A model generated the notes under the pieces. It was not told the DNA's origin. It ran no database searches and worked only from the letters and a program-made list of their open reading frames with translations. The translations under genes were made by a program, and so were the position numbers. A DNA stretch of 64,000 nucleotides from Christiangramia sp. (GTDB lineage: Bacteria > Bacteroidota > Bacteroidia > Flavobacteriales > Flavobacteriaceae), in NCBI RefSeq assembly GCF_029937855.1, contig NZ_JAPYPC010000016.1, forward strand, positions 22,333-86,332. The letters are read 5' to 3'. Of the stretch, positions 9,667 to 19,229 are shown piece after piece (position 1 is the stretch's first letter; each line of letters starts with the position of its first letter).

Positions 9667-11541
9667 ATGAAAAAAATAATTTTTGGAGTTATTACAGCCA
9701 CTATGCTTTTCGCCTGTAAAACTCAAAATGTCGTTGAAACTCAACCTCAACAACCCACAGTTGCAAGTATAGATCTTGTAAATGTTGAGAATGATAAAGT
9801 TTGGGTAACGGTAGATCCTGACAGGTTCACTTCAGATACTACCACTTTTTATATTCCTAAAACCGTACCCGGTACATACTCCACCGACAATTACGGAAAA
9901 TTTTCAGAAGCTTTTAAAGCGATAGATTATAAAGGAAAGGAAATGCCATTCAAGAAAATCGATGAAAACAGCTGGACCATTACAGATGCCAAAGTCCTTG
10001 ATAAAGTAATGTACCAGGTGAACGATTCTTTTGACTGGGAAGATGAAGGAGGTGTATATTCCATGGCAGGAACAAATATTCTTAAAGATGAAAATTTCCT
10101 CCTGAACCTTCACGGTTTCGTAGGTTACTTTGAAGATACAAAGGAGAATAGATTCCGTCTCGAAATTAAGAGACCGGCAAATTTGATAGCCGGAACTGCA
10201 CTTACTATAGATAAAACCATTGACGGTGAAACCATTGACTCTAAAACCGATATTTATAATCTGGATAGATATTTTGAGGTGATAGATAACCCTATTATGT
10301 ATTCAAGTCCCGATACTACAAGCTTTATGGTGGAGGATATGAAGGTGTTGATCAATGTCTTTTCACCAAACGATAAATTTTCAGCGAAGAGCTTAAGACC
10401 AAACCTGGAGAAAACGATCCGAGCTCAAAAGAAATTCCTTGGAGATATAAACAGTACAGATAAATATGCAATCCTGGTATACCTTTCGGCTACTCCGGGT
10501 GAGAAAGATGCAGGTAATTTTGGAGCTCTGGAACACCATACTTCTACTGTGGTGGTTATGCCTGAAACCATGGAAGCCAAAGCTTTAGATGAAAGTATGA
10601 CCGATATCGTTTCCCATGAATTCTTTCATATTATCACACCTTTAGGAATTCATTCTAAAGAAGTTCATTATTTCGATTATAATGATCCCAAAATGTCACA
10701 ACATTTATGGCTGTACGAAGGGGTAACTGAATATTTCGCAAATCTGTTCCAGGTGAATCAGGGGCTTATCAGCAATCAGGAATTCTACGACAGGATGGTA
10801 GATAAAATCAATATTTCCAAAAGATTTGACGATACCGTTCCATTTACAGTGATGAGTAAAAATATCCTGACAGATGAGTATAAGGATAGTTATTACAATG
10901 TGTACCAAAAAGGAGCACTTATAGGTATGGCTTTGGATATTCGATTAAGAGAGCTTAGCGGTGGCAAAATGGGGATTCTAGACCTGATGAAAAAATTAAA
11001 TGCCAAGTACGGAAAAGACAGGCCTTTTGATGACGACCAGTTAATTTCTGATATCGTAGAGCTGACTTATCCTGAGATTCAGGATTTCTTTGACACCTAT
11101 ATCACTGGTACTACTCCTATTCCTTATAATGAGTTCTTTGCAAAAGCCGGTTTGGAAGAAAAAGAAGTAATGAGTGAGGTAGGCTTTTTTCTAAAAGGTC
11201 AAACTCCGTATATTACCGCTAACCAGGCTACTATGCAGATCATGTTTAGAAAGGATATAGAATTGAATACCTTTCTTAAAGATCTGGGAGTTCAGGGTGG
11301 GGACACTCTAAAATCTGTTAACGGAACTGAGTATAACATTCAAAATGTGTATGAACTTATCACTGCATCGAATAGCTGGAAAGAAGGTGACGAGATTAGC
11401 ATGATCGTGATAAGAGAAGGCGAGGAAATAAATCTGGAAGGAAAAATTACTAAACCAATGGATATGGAAATGAAGATGGTTGAAATTCAAAATCCAGATG
11501 GTGAACAAATGGAGTTAAGACATGCCTGGTTAAAAGGATAA
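9667..11541 (+). CDS. M61-family metallopeptidase lipoprotein with PDZ domain
   Basis: A 624-residue predicted lipoprotein: the signal peptide MKKIIFGVITATMLFAC ends in a lipobox with Cys17, so it should be anchored in a membrane facing the periplasm or outside. The N-terminal ~250 residues look like the beta-rich M61 N-domain. The zinc motif HEFFH lies near residue 317 within DIVSHEFFHIITP, and the third ligand is the Glu of LYEGVTEYFANL near 351. The C-terminal ~120 residues resemble a PDZ domain (LGVQGGDTLKSVNG). This order, N-domain, M61 catalytic domain, PDZ, is the family pattern of glycyl aminopeptidases. It stands alone on the plus strand behind the proA terminator and is followed by a MITE-like hairpin element that may end its transcript. 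Confidence 0.9.
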   Translation: MKKIIFGVITATMLFACKTQNVVETQPQQPTVASIDLVNVENDKVWVTVDPDRFTSDTTTFYIPKTVPGTYSTDNYGKFSEAFKAIDYKGKEMPFKKIDENSWTITDAKVLDKVMYQVNDSFDWEDEGGVYSMAGTNILKDENFLLNLHGFVGYFEDTKENRFRLEIKRPANLIAGTALTIDKTIDGETIDSKTDIYNLDRYFEVIDNPIMYSSPDTTSFMVEDMKVLINVFSPNDKFSAKSLRPNLEKTIRAQKKFLGDINSTDKYAILVYLSATPGEKDAGNFGALEHHTSTVVVMPETMEAKALDESMTDIVSHEFFHIITPLGIHSKEVHYFDYNDPKMSQHLWLYEGVTEYFANLFQVNQGLISNQEFYDRMVDKINISKRFDDTVPFTVMSKNILTDEYKDSYYNVYQKGALIGMALDIRLRELSGGKMGILDLMKKLNAKYGKDRPFDDDQLISDIVELTYPEIQDFFDTYITGTTPIPYNEFFAKAGLEEKEVMSEVGFFLKGQTPYITANQATMQIMFRKDIELNTFLKDLGVQGGDTLKSVNGTEYNIQNVYELITASNSWKEGDEISMIVIREGEEINLEGKITKPMDMEMKMVEIQNPDGEQMELRHAWLKG

Positions 11542-11566
11542 TGTAACATTTAAGTAATTTATAAGC

Positions 11567-11690
11567 GGCTGTCTAAAAAGTCCTTATTTCGTCAGGCTGA
11601 ATTTGACTCAGCTTCTACTGATTATAATTTCAATTAGTTAAGATCCTGAAACAAATTCAGGATGGCGTGTTCGGGATTTTTTAGACAGCC
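11567..11690. repeat. MITE-like inverted-repeat element, also a likely terminator
   Basis: A 124-base unit bounded by 17-bp terminal inverted repeats GGCTGTCTAAAAAGTCC (11567-11583) and GGATTTTTTAGACAGCC (11674-11690), complementary apart from one G.U pair. Inside is a second, imperfect inverted pair (CGTCAGGCTGAATTTG near 11590 and CAAATTCAGGATGGCG near 11652). A run of eight T follows at 11693-11700. The whole can fold into one long hairpin. It has no coding capacity. The layout resembles a non-autonomous element or dispersed intergenic repeat; in its present place it can serve as the M61 gene terminator. Confidence 0.6.
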
Positions 11691-11765
11691 TCTTTTTTTT
11701 TACTTCCTGTTCTTTATAACCATCTCAACTTATTATCTTTAATTTCTGAAAAAACCAACCAATCT

Positions 11766-13772
11766 ATGGAAATTCCTATTCTTCAGGATATTGTTATTAT
11801 TTTAGGATTATCCATTGTGATCATCCTTGTTTTTCAGCGTTTAAAACTTCCTGCAATTCTAGGTTTCCTTCTCGCAGGAATCATCGCGGGACCTCACGCA
11901 TTTAACTTAATTAGCTCCCAGCATGAGGTGGAATTACTCTCAGAAATAGGTATTATCTTTCTTCTGTTTGTTATCGGGATCGAACTATCCTTAAAAGGAC
12001 TTGCTTCTATAAAAAAGATCATTTTCGTGGGAGGAGGTCTACAGGTTGGGGGAACTATAGCCATCACCGCCGCTATTTCATATTTTATTGGTTTACCCTT
12101 AAACACCTCTATCTTTTTAGGTTTTCTTTTCAGTTTAAGCAGTACGGCCATCGTACTGAAATTACTTCAGGAAAAAGGGGAAATTTCTACGCCGCATGGT
12201 AAAATTGGCCTTGGAATTTTGATATTCCAGGATATAGTTGTGGTTCCTATGATGCTTTTTACCCCGTTATTGGCAGGAGAAACGCCCAACATCCTTTCTA
12301 CGATCGTCATAATGGTTCTTAAAATATTATTGGTGCTGGTGATCGTTTATATACTCGCCCGTTTTGTGGCACCAAAAATCTTTGGTTGGGTGGTAAAGAC
12401 AAAAAATCAGGAATTATTTATTTTAACGGTGGTCGTTTTTTGCTTTAGCGTAGCCTGGCTTACCTCAACCGTAGGACTTTCACTGGCTCTCGGCGCCTTT
12501 TTCGCCGGACTCATTATTTCTGAATCTGATTATAGCCATCAGGCTACTGCTAACGTACTTCCGTTTAGGGAAATCTTTATCAGCTTCTTCTTTATTTCCG
12601 TAGGAACCCTTTTAAATCTTGAATTCTTCTTTAGCAATCTGCTCAATATTCTATTACTGGTAATTGGGGTCATCCTGCTTAAGATGTTGGTGGTGGGAGT
12701 GACCGTACTTATTCTTAAATATCCGGTAAGAACTATTTTTCTCGCCTTATTCAGTTTATTTCAGGTTGGGGAATTCTCGTTATTACTTTCAGGAGTAGGA
12801 AAGGAAAATGCCATTATTCCTGAAAATATTTATCAATATTTCTTAGCGATCTCTATTATCACTATGGGAGTTACGCCGTTTTTAATTTCTGCGGCACCCA
12901 GAATGACTTATGCTATTTTAAAAGCTCCAATTCCTGCTGCAGTAAGAAAACGTCTGGAAAATATTAAAAAAAGTTCCAGTATGGAAGAAGAAGAATTTTC
13001 AGAAGAAAATCTTCACGATCATCTGGTGGTCATTGGATACGGCATTAATGGTACAAATATTTCGAAAGCTGCCAGAAAAGCGGAAATCCCTTATGTGATT
13101 CTGGATGCAAATCCTGAAACTTTTGAACAGGCTAAAAAAAATAATGAGCCCATCATCTTTGGAGATGCCACTAATCCAGTGATTCTAAAACATGCTCATA
13201 TACAGGAAGCGAGAGTGATCGTCATTGCCATTTCAGATCCCGGAGCTACAAAAAAAATGCTTAGCAGTATCAGGCAGTTTACACAAACGGCTACTATTAT
13301 TGTGCGCACCAAATATGTTAAGGAAATGGAAGATGTTATTAGACTTGGCGCAGATGAAGTGGTGCCCGAGGAATTTGAAACTTCCATTGAAATATTTACC
13401 CGAGTACTAAAAAAATACCTGGTCCCCTTTGACGAAATTCAGGAGTTTATCAATCAGATACGTTCTTCAGATTATGAGATGCTAACTTCCATGAAGAAGA
13501 GTCCGCATTCTCCTGCCTTACAACATCTCAATATTCCGAATAAAGAGATCGTGACTTTAAAAGTCCAGAGGGACTACCATCAAATCGTGGGGAAAAGCAT
13601 ACAGGAATCCGGGATTGGCAAGAATTATCATGTTACCTTACTCGCCATACAGCGAGACAGGAAATATCTTACAGAAATCTCCCCTAAAACCACTATTCAT
13701 CAGGGTGATCTTCTCTATTTATTCGGTCATCCAAATAACATAAATCATTTAAACAATTTACTTTCTTTTTAA
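11766..13772 (+). CDS. CPA2-family monovalent cation:proton antiporter with TrkA domains
   Basis: A 668-residue KefB/YbaL-like inner-membrane protein that should exchange K+ or Na+ for protons. The first ~385 residues are hydrophobic with about twelve membrane segments; LAGIIAGPHAFNL and the FLFSLSSTAIVLKLL and FQDIVVVPMMLF stretches are typical CPA2 transport-domain motifs. A Rossmann-type RCK/TrkA-N domain begins near residue 420 (VVIGYGINGTNIS) with the acidic ribose-binding VILDANPE, and a TrkA-C domain occupies roughly 570-665. These cytosolic domains normally gate transport by nucleotide or ligand. The gene is followed 46 bases later by a UbiB-family gene. The transported ion cannot be told from sequence. 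Confidence 0.9.
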   Translation: MEIPILQDIVIILGLSIVIILVFQRLKLPAILGFLLAGIIAGPHAFNLISSQHEVELLSEIGIIFLLFVIGIELSLKGLASIKKIIFVGGGLQVGGTIAITAAISYFIGLPLNTSIFLGFLFSLSSTAIVLKLLQEKGEISTPHGKIGLGILIFQDIVVVPMMLFTPLLAGETPNILSTIVIMVLKILLVLVIVYILARFVAPKIFGWVVKTKNQELFILTVVVFCFSVAWLTSTVGLSLALGAFFAGLIISESDYSHQATANVLPFREIFISFFFISVGTLLNLEFFFSNLLNILLLVIGVILLKMLVVGVTVLILKYPVRTIFLALFSLFQVGEFSLLLSGVGKENAIIPENIYQYFLAISIITMGVTPFLISAAPRMTYAILKAPIPAAVRKRLENIKKSSSMEEEEFSEENLHDHLVVIGYGINGTNISKAARKAEIPYVILDANPETFEQAKKNNEPIIFGDATNPVILKHAHIQEARVIVIAISDPGATKKMLSSIRQFTQTATIIVRTKYVKEMEDVIRLGADEVVPEEFETSIEIFTRVLKKYLVPFDEIQEFINQIRSSDYEMLTSMKKSPHSPALQHLNIPNKEIVTLKVQRDYHQIVGKSIQESGIGKNYHVTLLAIQRDRKYLTEISPKTTIHQGDLLYLFGHPNNINHLNNLLSF

Positions 13773-13818
13773 TATGCCTTAATTTTATAAATTTAGGAGC
13801 TTAGAATTTCCGCCATAT

Positions 13819-15486
13819 ATGAGCAATACACCAGATAAAATTAAAAGATATTATAAGTTCATACGCTTTATGCTCAAATACTGGAACAGCGATCTGTTTC
13901 GCCAAACCAGTGCTGTTGCTCGTAACGAAGAACTTTTAGAAGAAGAGGACGAAGAACATAAGTTTGATCAGACCCCAGAAGAATTGGTGGAAGATTTAAA
14001 AGCTATGGGGCCCACTTATATAAAATTGGGCCAGTTGCTTTCTACAAGACCAGATTTGCTGCCGGAAGAATATCTTTCTGCACTGGCAAAACTGCAGGAT
14101 AATGTATCTCCCGTTCCTTTTGAAGAAGTAAAAAAGATTATTGAAACAGAGCTAGGTACAAAAATATCCAAGGCTTTTAATGTTTTTGATGAAAAGCCAC
14201 TGGCCAGCGCTTCTATAGGACAGGTACATCGTGCCGAACTACATTCCGGAAGGCCCGTTGCCGTAAAAGTGCAAAGACCAGGGATCTCTAAGCAATTTAT
14301 GGACGACCTGGACACCCTGGATGAACTTACAGCCATGGCGGTGAAGCATCTGGAAAAAGCCAAAACTTATGCCCTTGATGAAGTTTTTGCTGAACTGAGA
14401 CGAATTTTGGTAAATGAACTGGATTATAAAAAAGAAGCCCAAAATTTAAAAACCTTAAAGAAAAACCTTACTCAGTACGAACATCTAATTATTCCGGCGC
14501 CGGTAAACGATTATAGCTCTACACGGGTGCTTACTATGGAATTTGTAAGCGGAAAGAAGATCACCTCGCTTTCACCTTTACGCCAGATGGAAAATGATTT
14601 TTCTGAACTGGTGGAAGAACTTGTAGAAGCTTATCTCCAGCAGATCATTAACGACGGCTTCGCCCACGCAGACCCACATCCCGGTAATATTAAATTTACT
14701 GAAGACAATAAGATAGCACTGATAGACCTTGGTATGGTGGCCAGATTTACGCCTCAGCTTCAGGAGAATTTAATTGAACTTCTTTTAGCGATAAGCCAGA
14801 GTAACGGGGAAAAAACAGCGCACTCACTTTTAAAAATGAGTGAATTAACCGAAGAGTCTCAGAAAAAGGAATTCTCCAAAACGGTGAGTGATGTGATCAT
14901 GGAAAGTGAGAACAGCCGGGCAAAAGATCTTCAAACAGGAAGGATCTTAATTCAGCTAAACAGGCTGGCGCTAGCCACACATATCAAGCTCCCCATCCAG
15001 ATAAATATTCTGGGTAAGATTTTGCTGAACCTGGACCAAATCGTGGCAATGTTAGACCCGGAATTTGATCTTCGAGCGGCAATTCAGCGAAATGTACACG
15101 AGATTATGCGCAAGAAAATGCTGAGCGAATTAAAACCAGAGAATTTCTTTAGTACGCTTATAGAATCTAAACATTTTCTTGAAAAGATGCCGGAGAGAAT
15201 GAACCAGATCTCCGAAAATCTTGCCAATAATGAGTTCAAAATTAAGATTGATGCCATAGATGAAAAACGTGTTACTGATGGTTTTCAGAAGGTAGCCAAT
15301 AGAATTACCCTTGGCCTTATTATCGCCTCTATGGTCGTGGGTGCCTCTATGCTTATGCAGGTACCTTCAGATTTCACAATTTTTGGATACCCGGGGCTGG
15401 CTATTTTATTTTTCCTTTTAGCAGCGGTGGGTGCCATCGTGCTGAGCTATGTGATCATATTTCGTGACGAAAATCTCAATAATTAA
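13819..15486 (+). CDS. AarF/UbiB (ABC1) family atypical kinase
   Basis: A 555-residue protein of the UbiB/ADCK family, linked to isoprenoid quinone synthesis or lipid homeostasis. Signature elements in order: the KxGQ motif in KLGQLLSTRPDLLP (~68), the alanine-rich nucleotide loop ASASIGQVHRAEL, the ATP-site lysine in VAVKVQRPG (~150), the catalytic-loop region DGFAHADPHPGNI (~283) and the metal-binding LIDLGMVARF (~300), which stands for DFG. Two hydrophobic segments end the protein (~495-550), as in UbiB. Bacteroidota use menaquinone, so a role in menaquinone handling is inferred. It lies 46 bases after the antiporter and 28 before the S10 peptidase; co-transcription is possible. Confidence 0.9.
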   Translation: MSNTPDKIKRYYKFIRFMLKYWNSDLFRQTSAVARNEELLEEEDEEHKFDQTPEELVEDLKAMGPTYIKLGQLLSTRPDLLPEEYLSALAKLQDNVSPVPFEEVKKIIETELGTKISKAFNVFDEKPLASASIGQVHRAELHSGRPVAVKVQRPGISKQFMDDLDTLDELTAMAVKHLEKAKTYALDEVFAELRRILVNELDYKKEAQNLKTLKKNLTQYEHLIIPAPVNDYSSTRVLTMEFVSGKKITSLSPLRQMENDFSELVEELVEAYLQQIINDGFAHADPHPGNIKFTEDNKIALIDLGMVARFTPQLQENLIELLLAISQSNGEKTAHSLLKMSELTEESQKKEFSKTVSDVIMESENSRAKDLQTGRILIQLNRLALATHIKLPIQINILGKILLNLDQIVAMLDPEFDLRAAIQRNVHEIMRKKMLSELKPENFFSTLIESKHFLEKMPERMNQISENLANNEFKIKIDAIDEKRVTDGFQKVANRITLGLIIASMVVGASMLMQVPSDFTIFGYPGLAILFFLLAAVGAIVLSYVIIFRDENLNN

Positions 15487-15514
15487 TACTAAATTTTAAA
15501 CCCAGAACCTATAT

Positions 15515-17008
15515 ATGAACATGAAGAAGTTTTATTTATTACTGCTTTTAGCAATAATTTCTTTGAATGAAATTAACGCTCAGAAAATTGAAATACCCAT
15601 TGATACTGCGGTAACTTCGCAACATTCAGTAAATATCAATGGAAAATCTATAGATTATACTGCTGAAACAGGGATGATGCCGCTATGGAATGAAGACAGA
15701 GAGCCTATTGCCAGTCTTTTTTATACCTATTATACGAAAAATGGTGTAAAAAATAATGAAAACAGGCCTTTGGTGATCTCTTTCAACGGAGGACCTGGTT
15801 CTGCTTCCGTTTGGATGCATATTGCTTATACAGGGCCACGTGTTCTAAAAATAGACGACGAAGGTTTTCCCGTTCAACCCTACGGAATTAAAGAAAATCC
15901 GCACTCGATTCTGGATGTTGCAGATATAGTATATGTAAACCCTGTAAATACAGGGTATTCCAGGCCTATTCCAGATGCTGAAGGAAAAGTGGATAGAAAA
16001 AAATTCTTCGGTGTGCAGGCAGATATTGAATATCTCGCAGAGTGGCTAAATACATTCGTGACCCGAAAGAACAGATGGTTGTCCCCAAAATATCTAATTG
16101 GGGAAAGTTATGGAACTACCCGGGTTTCCGGTTTAGCTCTCGAATTACAAAACAGCCAGTGGATGTATCTAAATGGGGTAATCCTGGTTTCGCCAACTGA
16201 AATTGGTTTAGATCGTGAAGGACCCGTAGAAATCGCTAACCGACTTCCCTATTTCGCAGCGGCAGCATGGTATCATAAAGTTCTACCTGCTGAATTGCAA
16301 AGCAAAGATCTTGATGAATTATTACCTGAAGTTGAAAATTATGCGATCAATGAATTGTTACCAGTGCTGGTAAAAGGAGGATTTAATGATTCCGCAGAAA
16401 AAGAGAAAGTAGCCGAAAAAATGGCCTATTATTCAGGAATTAAAAAAGAAGTGATCCTTCAGAATAATTTAGAGGTGCCTTTCAGGTATTTCTGGAAAGA
16501 TCTGCTTCGAGAAAAAGAAGGTTACACAGTTGGACGTTTGGATTCCAGGTACCGCGGACTCGATGCCAGGGAGGCTGGTGATAATCCAGATTATAATTCA
16601 GAGCTTACTTCCTGGCTGCATTCTTTCACCCCGGCCATTAATTATTATCTAAGAGAAGAATTGAATTTTAAAACAGATCTCAAGTACTTTATGTTTGGTC
16701 CAGTTCATCCCTGGGATAGAAGTGGCAACAATACGGGTGAGAACCTAAGACAGGCCATGGCGCAAAATCCAAATCTTGATGTGATGATCCAATCGGGATA
16801 TTTTGATGGTGCCACCACTTATTTTAATGCCAAATATTCTATGTGGCAGCTGGATCCCAGCGGAAAAATGAAAGACCGTCTTAGCTTTAAAGGTTATCGT
16901 AGTGGACACATGATGTACCTTAGAAGTGAAGATCTTGAAAAAGCCAATGACGATGTTCGGGAATTCATTCAAAATAGCCTTCCCGGAGAAGATCCTGCTA
17001 AATACTAA
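15515..17008 (+). CDS. S10-family serine carboxypeptidase
   Basis: A 497-residue secreted alpha/beta hydrolase that should remove C-terminal residues from peptides in the periplasm. A Sec signal peptide is visible (MKKFYLLLLLAIIS, cleavage near NAQK); the third residue is a second Met at 15521, an equally good start. The catalytic triad fits S10: Ser in LIGESYGTTR (~196), Asp in SGYFDGATT (~428) and His in YRSGHMMYL (~464). The oxyanion-hole motif FNGGPGSAS lies near 90. Length matches the family. It is the last plus-strand gene before the minus-strand threonine operon, with only 5 bases between stops, so transcripts converge head-on there. Confidence 0.9.
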   Translation: MNMKKFYLLLLLAIISLNEINAQKIEIPIDTAVTSQHSVNINGKSIDYTAETGMMPLWNEDREPIASLFYTYYTKNGVKNNENRPLVISFNGGPGSASVWMHIAYTGPRVLKIDDEGFPVQPYGIKENPHSILDVADIVYVNPVNTGYSRPIPDAEGKVDRKKFFGVQADIEYLAEWLNTFVTRKNRWLSPKYLIGESYGTTRVSGLALELQNSQWMYLNGVILVSPTEIGLDREGPVEIANRLPYFAAAAWYHKVLPAELQSKDLDELLPEVENYAINELLPVLVKGGFNDSAEKEKVAEKMAYYSGIKKEVILQNNLEVPFRYFWKDLLREKEGYTVGRLDSRYRGLDAREAGDNPDYNSELTSWLHSFTPAINYYLREELNFKTDLKYFMFGPVHPWDRSGNNTGENLRQAMAQNPNLDVMIQSGYFDGATTYFNAKYSMWQLDPSGKMKDRLSFKGYRSGHMMYLRSEDLEKANDDVREFIQNSLPGEDPAKY

Positions 17009-17013
17009 AATAA

Positions 17014-18309
17014 TCAGCTTAATAAATATCCCTTCAGATCTTCGTAATTTTTGATTTGAAGGGATTTTTTTTGCTTATCCATCAAATCTTTTATGGAATC
17101 TGGAATTTCAACTTTGTTATTAATCGCCTTTTCTACCGTATCTAAAAATTTCACGGGATGTGCGGTCTCTAAGAAAATACCATAATAATCCGGATTATTG
17201 TCCATAAATTTCTTCAACCCCAGATATCCAACCGCTCCATGCGGGTCCGTCAAATAACCTGTTTCGGCATAAACTTCCTTCATCGCAGTTTTAGTTTTTT
17301 CATCATCAAAACTATAGGCGGAAAAATTTTGTTTTAAACTGGAATAATCTTCATTAAAAAGCTTCAGTATCCTTACAAAATTACTGGGATCACCAACATC
17401 CATGGCATTTGAAATAGTTTGCACACTGGGCTGTGGATCATAGTTTTCAGTCTCTAAATATTTGGTGACGGTAGCATTGGCATTATTGGAAGCCACAAAA
17501 TTATCAATGGGCAATCCCATTTCCCGGGCTAATAAACCGGCACAAATATTTCCGAAATTTCCACTAGGCACTGAAAATACAAGCTGTTTATTTTTTTCCT
17601 GTAATTGTTTATAGGCAAAGAAATAATAGAACATCTGCGGTAGCCATCGAGCCACGTTAATAGAATTGGCAGAAGTTAATTTTCTTCTCTTCGTAACCTC
17701 GTGATCCAAAAATGCTCTTTTTACCATCGCCTGGCAGTCGTCAAAGTTTCCGTCTACCTCCAAAGCAGTGATATTCTTTCCTAAAGTGGTTAATTGCTTT
17801 TCCTGTATTCCGCTAACCTTTCCTTTGGGATATAAAATCACCACTTCTATTCCTTCCACGCCAAGAAAACCATTAGCCACGGCACCACCTGTATCTCCAG
17901 AAGTAGCCACCAAAACAGTGATCTTTTCAATATTGCCTTTCTTAATAAAATAGCCAAGACTTCCGGCCATAAATTTCGCCCCAACGTCTTTAAAGGCAAG
18001 CGTGGGACCATGAAACAGTTCTAAAGTCCCAATATTCTCCATGACCTCAACCACCGGAAAATCAAAATCTACGGTTTTATTTATAATATTAATAAGTTCA
18101 GAATTTGGGATTTCATCACCTACATAATTCTTAATCGCTTCAAAAGAAATTTCAATTTTATCTTTAGTACGAATATTCATGAAAAAAGAATTAGGAAGTT
18201 TCTGTACCTCCTCGGGAAAATATAAGCCTTTATCAGGAGCGAGTCCGCGAATTACCGCATTTTCAAAATTGCTGGTATGTGATTTATCATTTAAGCTGAA
18301 ATACTTCAT
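17014..18309 (-). CDS. thrC: Threonine synthase
   Basis: Converts O-phosphohomoserine to L-threonine using PLP. The 431-residue length is normal for the bacterial class. The PLP lysine is in GPTLAFKDVGAKF (Lys107 by the family rule), the phosphate-cradle region is ATSGDTGGAVANGF, and the substrate-binding VPSGNFGNICAGLLA is present. The start ATG overlaps the thrB stop by 4 bases (ATGA), indicating translational coupling. It is the last gene of thrA-thrB-thrC and abuts the convergent S10 peptidase gene without a visible terminator. Confidence 0.95.
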   Translation of the reverse strand: MKYFSLNDKSHTSNFENAVIRGLAPDKGLYFPEEVQKLPNSFFMNIRTKDKIEISFEAIKNYVGDEIPNSELINIINKTVDFDFPVVEVMENIGTLELFHGPTLAFKDVGAKFMAGSLGYFIKKGNIEKITVLVATSGDTGGAVANGFLGVEGIEVVILYPKGKVSGIQEKQLTTLGKNITALEVDGNFDDCQAMVKRAFLDHEVTKRRKLTSANSINVARWLPQMFYYFFAYKQLQEKNKQLVFSVPSGNFGNICAGLLAREMGLPIDNFVASNNANATVTKYLETENYDPQPSVQTISNAMDVGDPSNFVRILKLFNEDYSSLKQNFSAYSFDDEKTKTAMKEVYAETGYLTDPHGAVGYLGLKKFMDNNPDYYGIFLETAHPVKFLDTVEKAINNKVEIPDSIKDLMDKQKKSLQIKNYEDLKGYLLS

Positions 18310-19226
18310 AATACTTTAATTCCCTGTTTATTAATTCCTGACAGATGAAGTTCAAAATCTATATTTTTATCTGAATAAAATGCGTGCATTGCCTTCTTTA
18401 CCTTTAAGGCAATCTCTTCCCCTTTGCACAATGCGAAAACTGAAGGGCCAGATCCTGAAATACCGAAGCCAAGAGCTCCTTTTGCAGACACTATTTTTTT
18501 CAATTCCTGAAAGTAAGGAATTAGAATAGAGCGTACCGGTTCTACAATTTCATCCTGAAGGCTTCGACCCAAAAGCTCATAATCTTCCGTATAAAGTGCA
18601 CTTACAAATGCACCCAGATTTCCCCATTGATTAATGGCCGATTTAAGGCTCACATTTTGTTTGATGATAGATCGGGAATCTCTGGTTTTAATTTCAATCA
18701 TCGGGTGAAGCACCACTAGCCTCAATTCCGAAGGAACCGGTAAACTAAGAACTTCTAAAGGAAGGTAACTTCGCACCAGGCTAAACCCACCCAGTAAAGC
18801 AGGTGCTACATTATCTGCATGTGCATTACCACTTGCCAGGAGTTCACCCTGCATCGCAAAAGTGATAAGTTCACGTGCATTAAATGGTTCTCCCAGAATT
18901 TTGTTTACTGCAAACACCGCTCCTGCGGAACTCGCTGCACTGCTGCCAATACCACTTCCTGGTTTAATCTTCTTTGTAATTTCTATATCATAGCCTTGTT
19001 TGGAACCAAGTGTATTTAAAAGAGCTTTAACAGCCACACCCGCCACATTCTGATCTGCTTGCATAGGCAAATCCTGACCGGTGATCTTTACAATTCTCAC
19101 CTCCTTAAGATCATTCTTTTTTACGAGCATTTCATCTCCAACAGCATCCAGGCAGCATCCAAGAACATCAAATCCGCAGGAAAGATTGGCCACCGTTGCC
19201 GGCGCAAAGATTTTTATTTGATCCAT
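18306..19226 (-). CDS. thrB: Homoserine kinase
   Basis: GHMP-superfamily kinase that phosphorylates L-homoserine at the hydroxyl with ATP. The 306-residue protein has all three GHMP motifs: APATVANLSCGFD at the N-terminus, the phosphate-binding loop KPGSGIGSSAASSAG (~88-102) and the C-terminal GFGISGSGPSVFAL. It begins 3 bases after the thrA stop and overlaps thrC by 4 bases, so the three proteins are made from one transcript and likely in fixed ratio. Nothing about it departs from the family. Confidence 0.95.
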   Translation of the reverse strand: MDQIKIFAPATVANLSCGFDVLGCCLDAVGDEMLVKKNDLKEVRIVKITGQDLPMQADQNVAGVAVKALLNTLGSKQGYDIEITKKIKPGSGIGSSAASSAGAVFAVNKILGEPFNARELITFAMQGELLASGNAHADNVAPALLGGFSLVRSYLPLEVLSLPVPSELRLVVLHPMIEIKTRDSRSIIKQNVSLKSAINQWGNLGAFVSALYTEDYELLGRSLQDEIVEPVRSILIPYFQELKKIVSAKGALGFGISGSGPSVFALCKGEEIALKVKKAMHAFYSDKNIDFELHLSGINKQGIKVL

Positions 19227-19229
19227 ACT

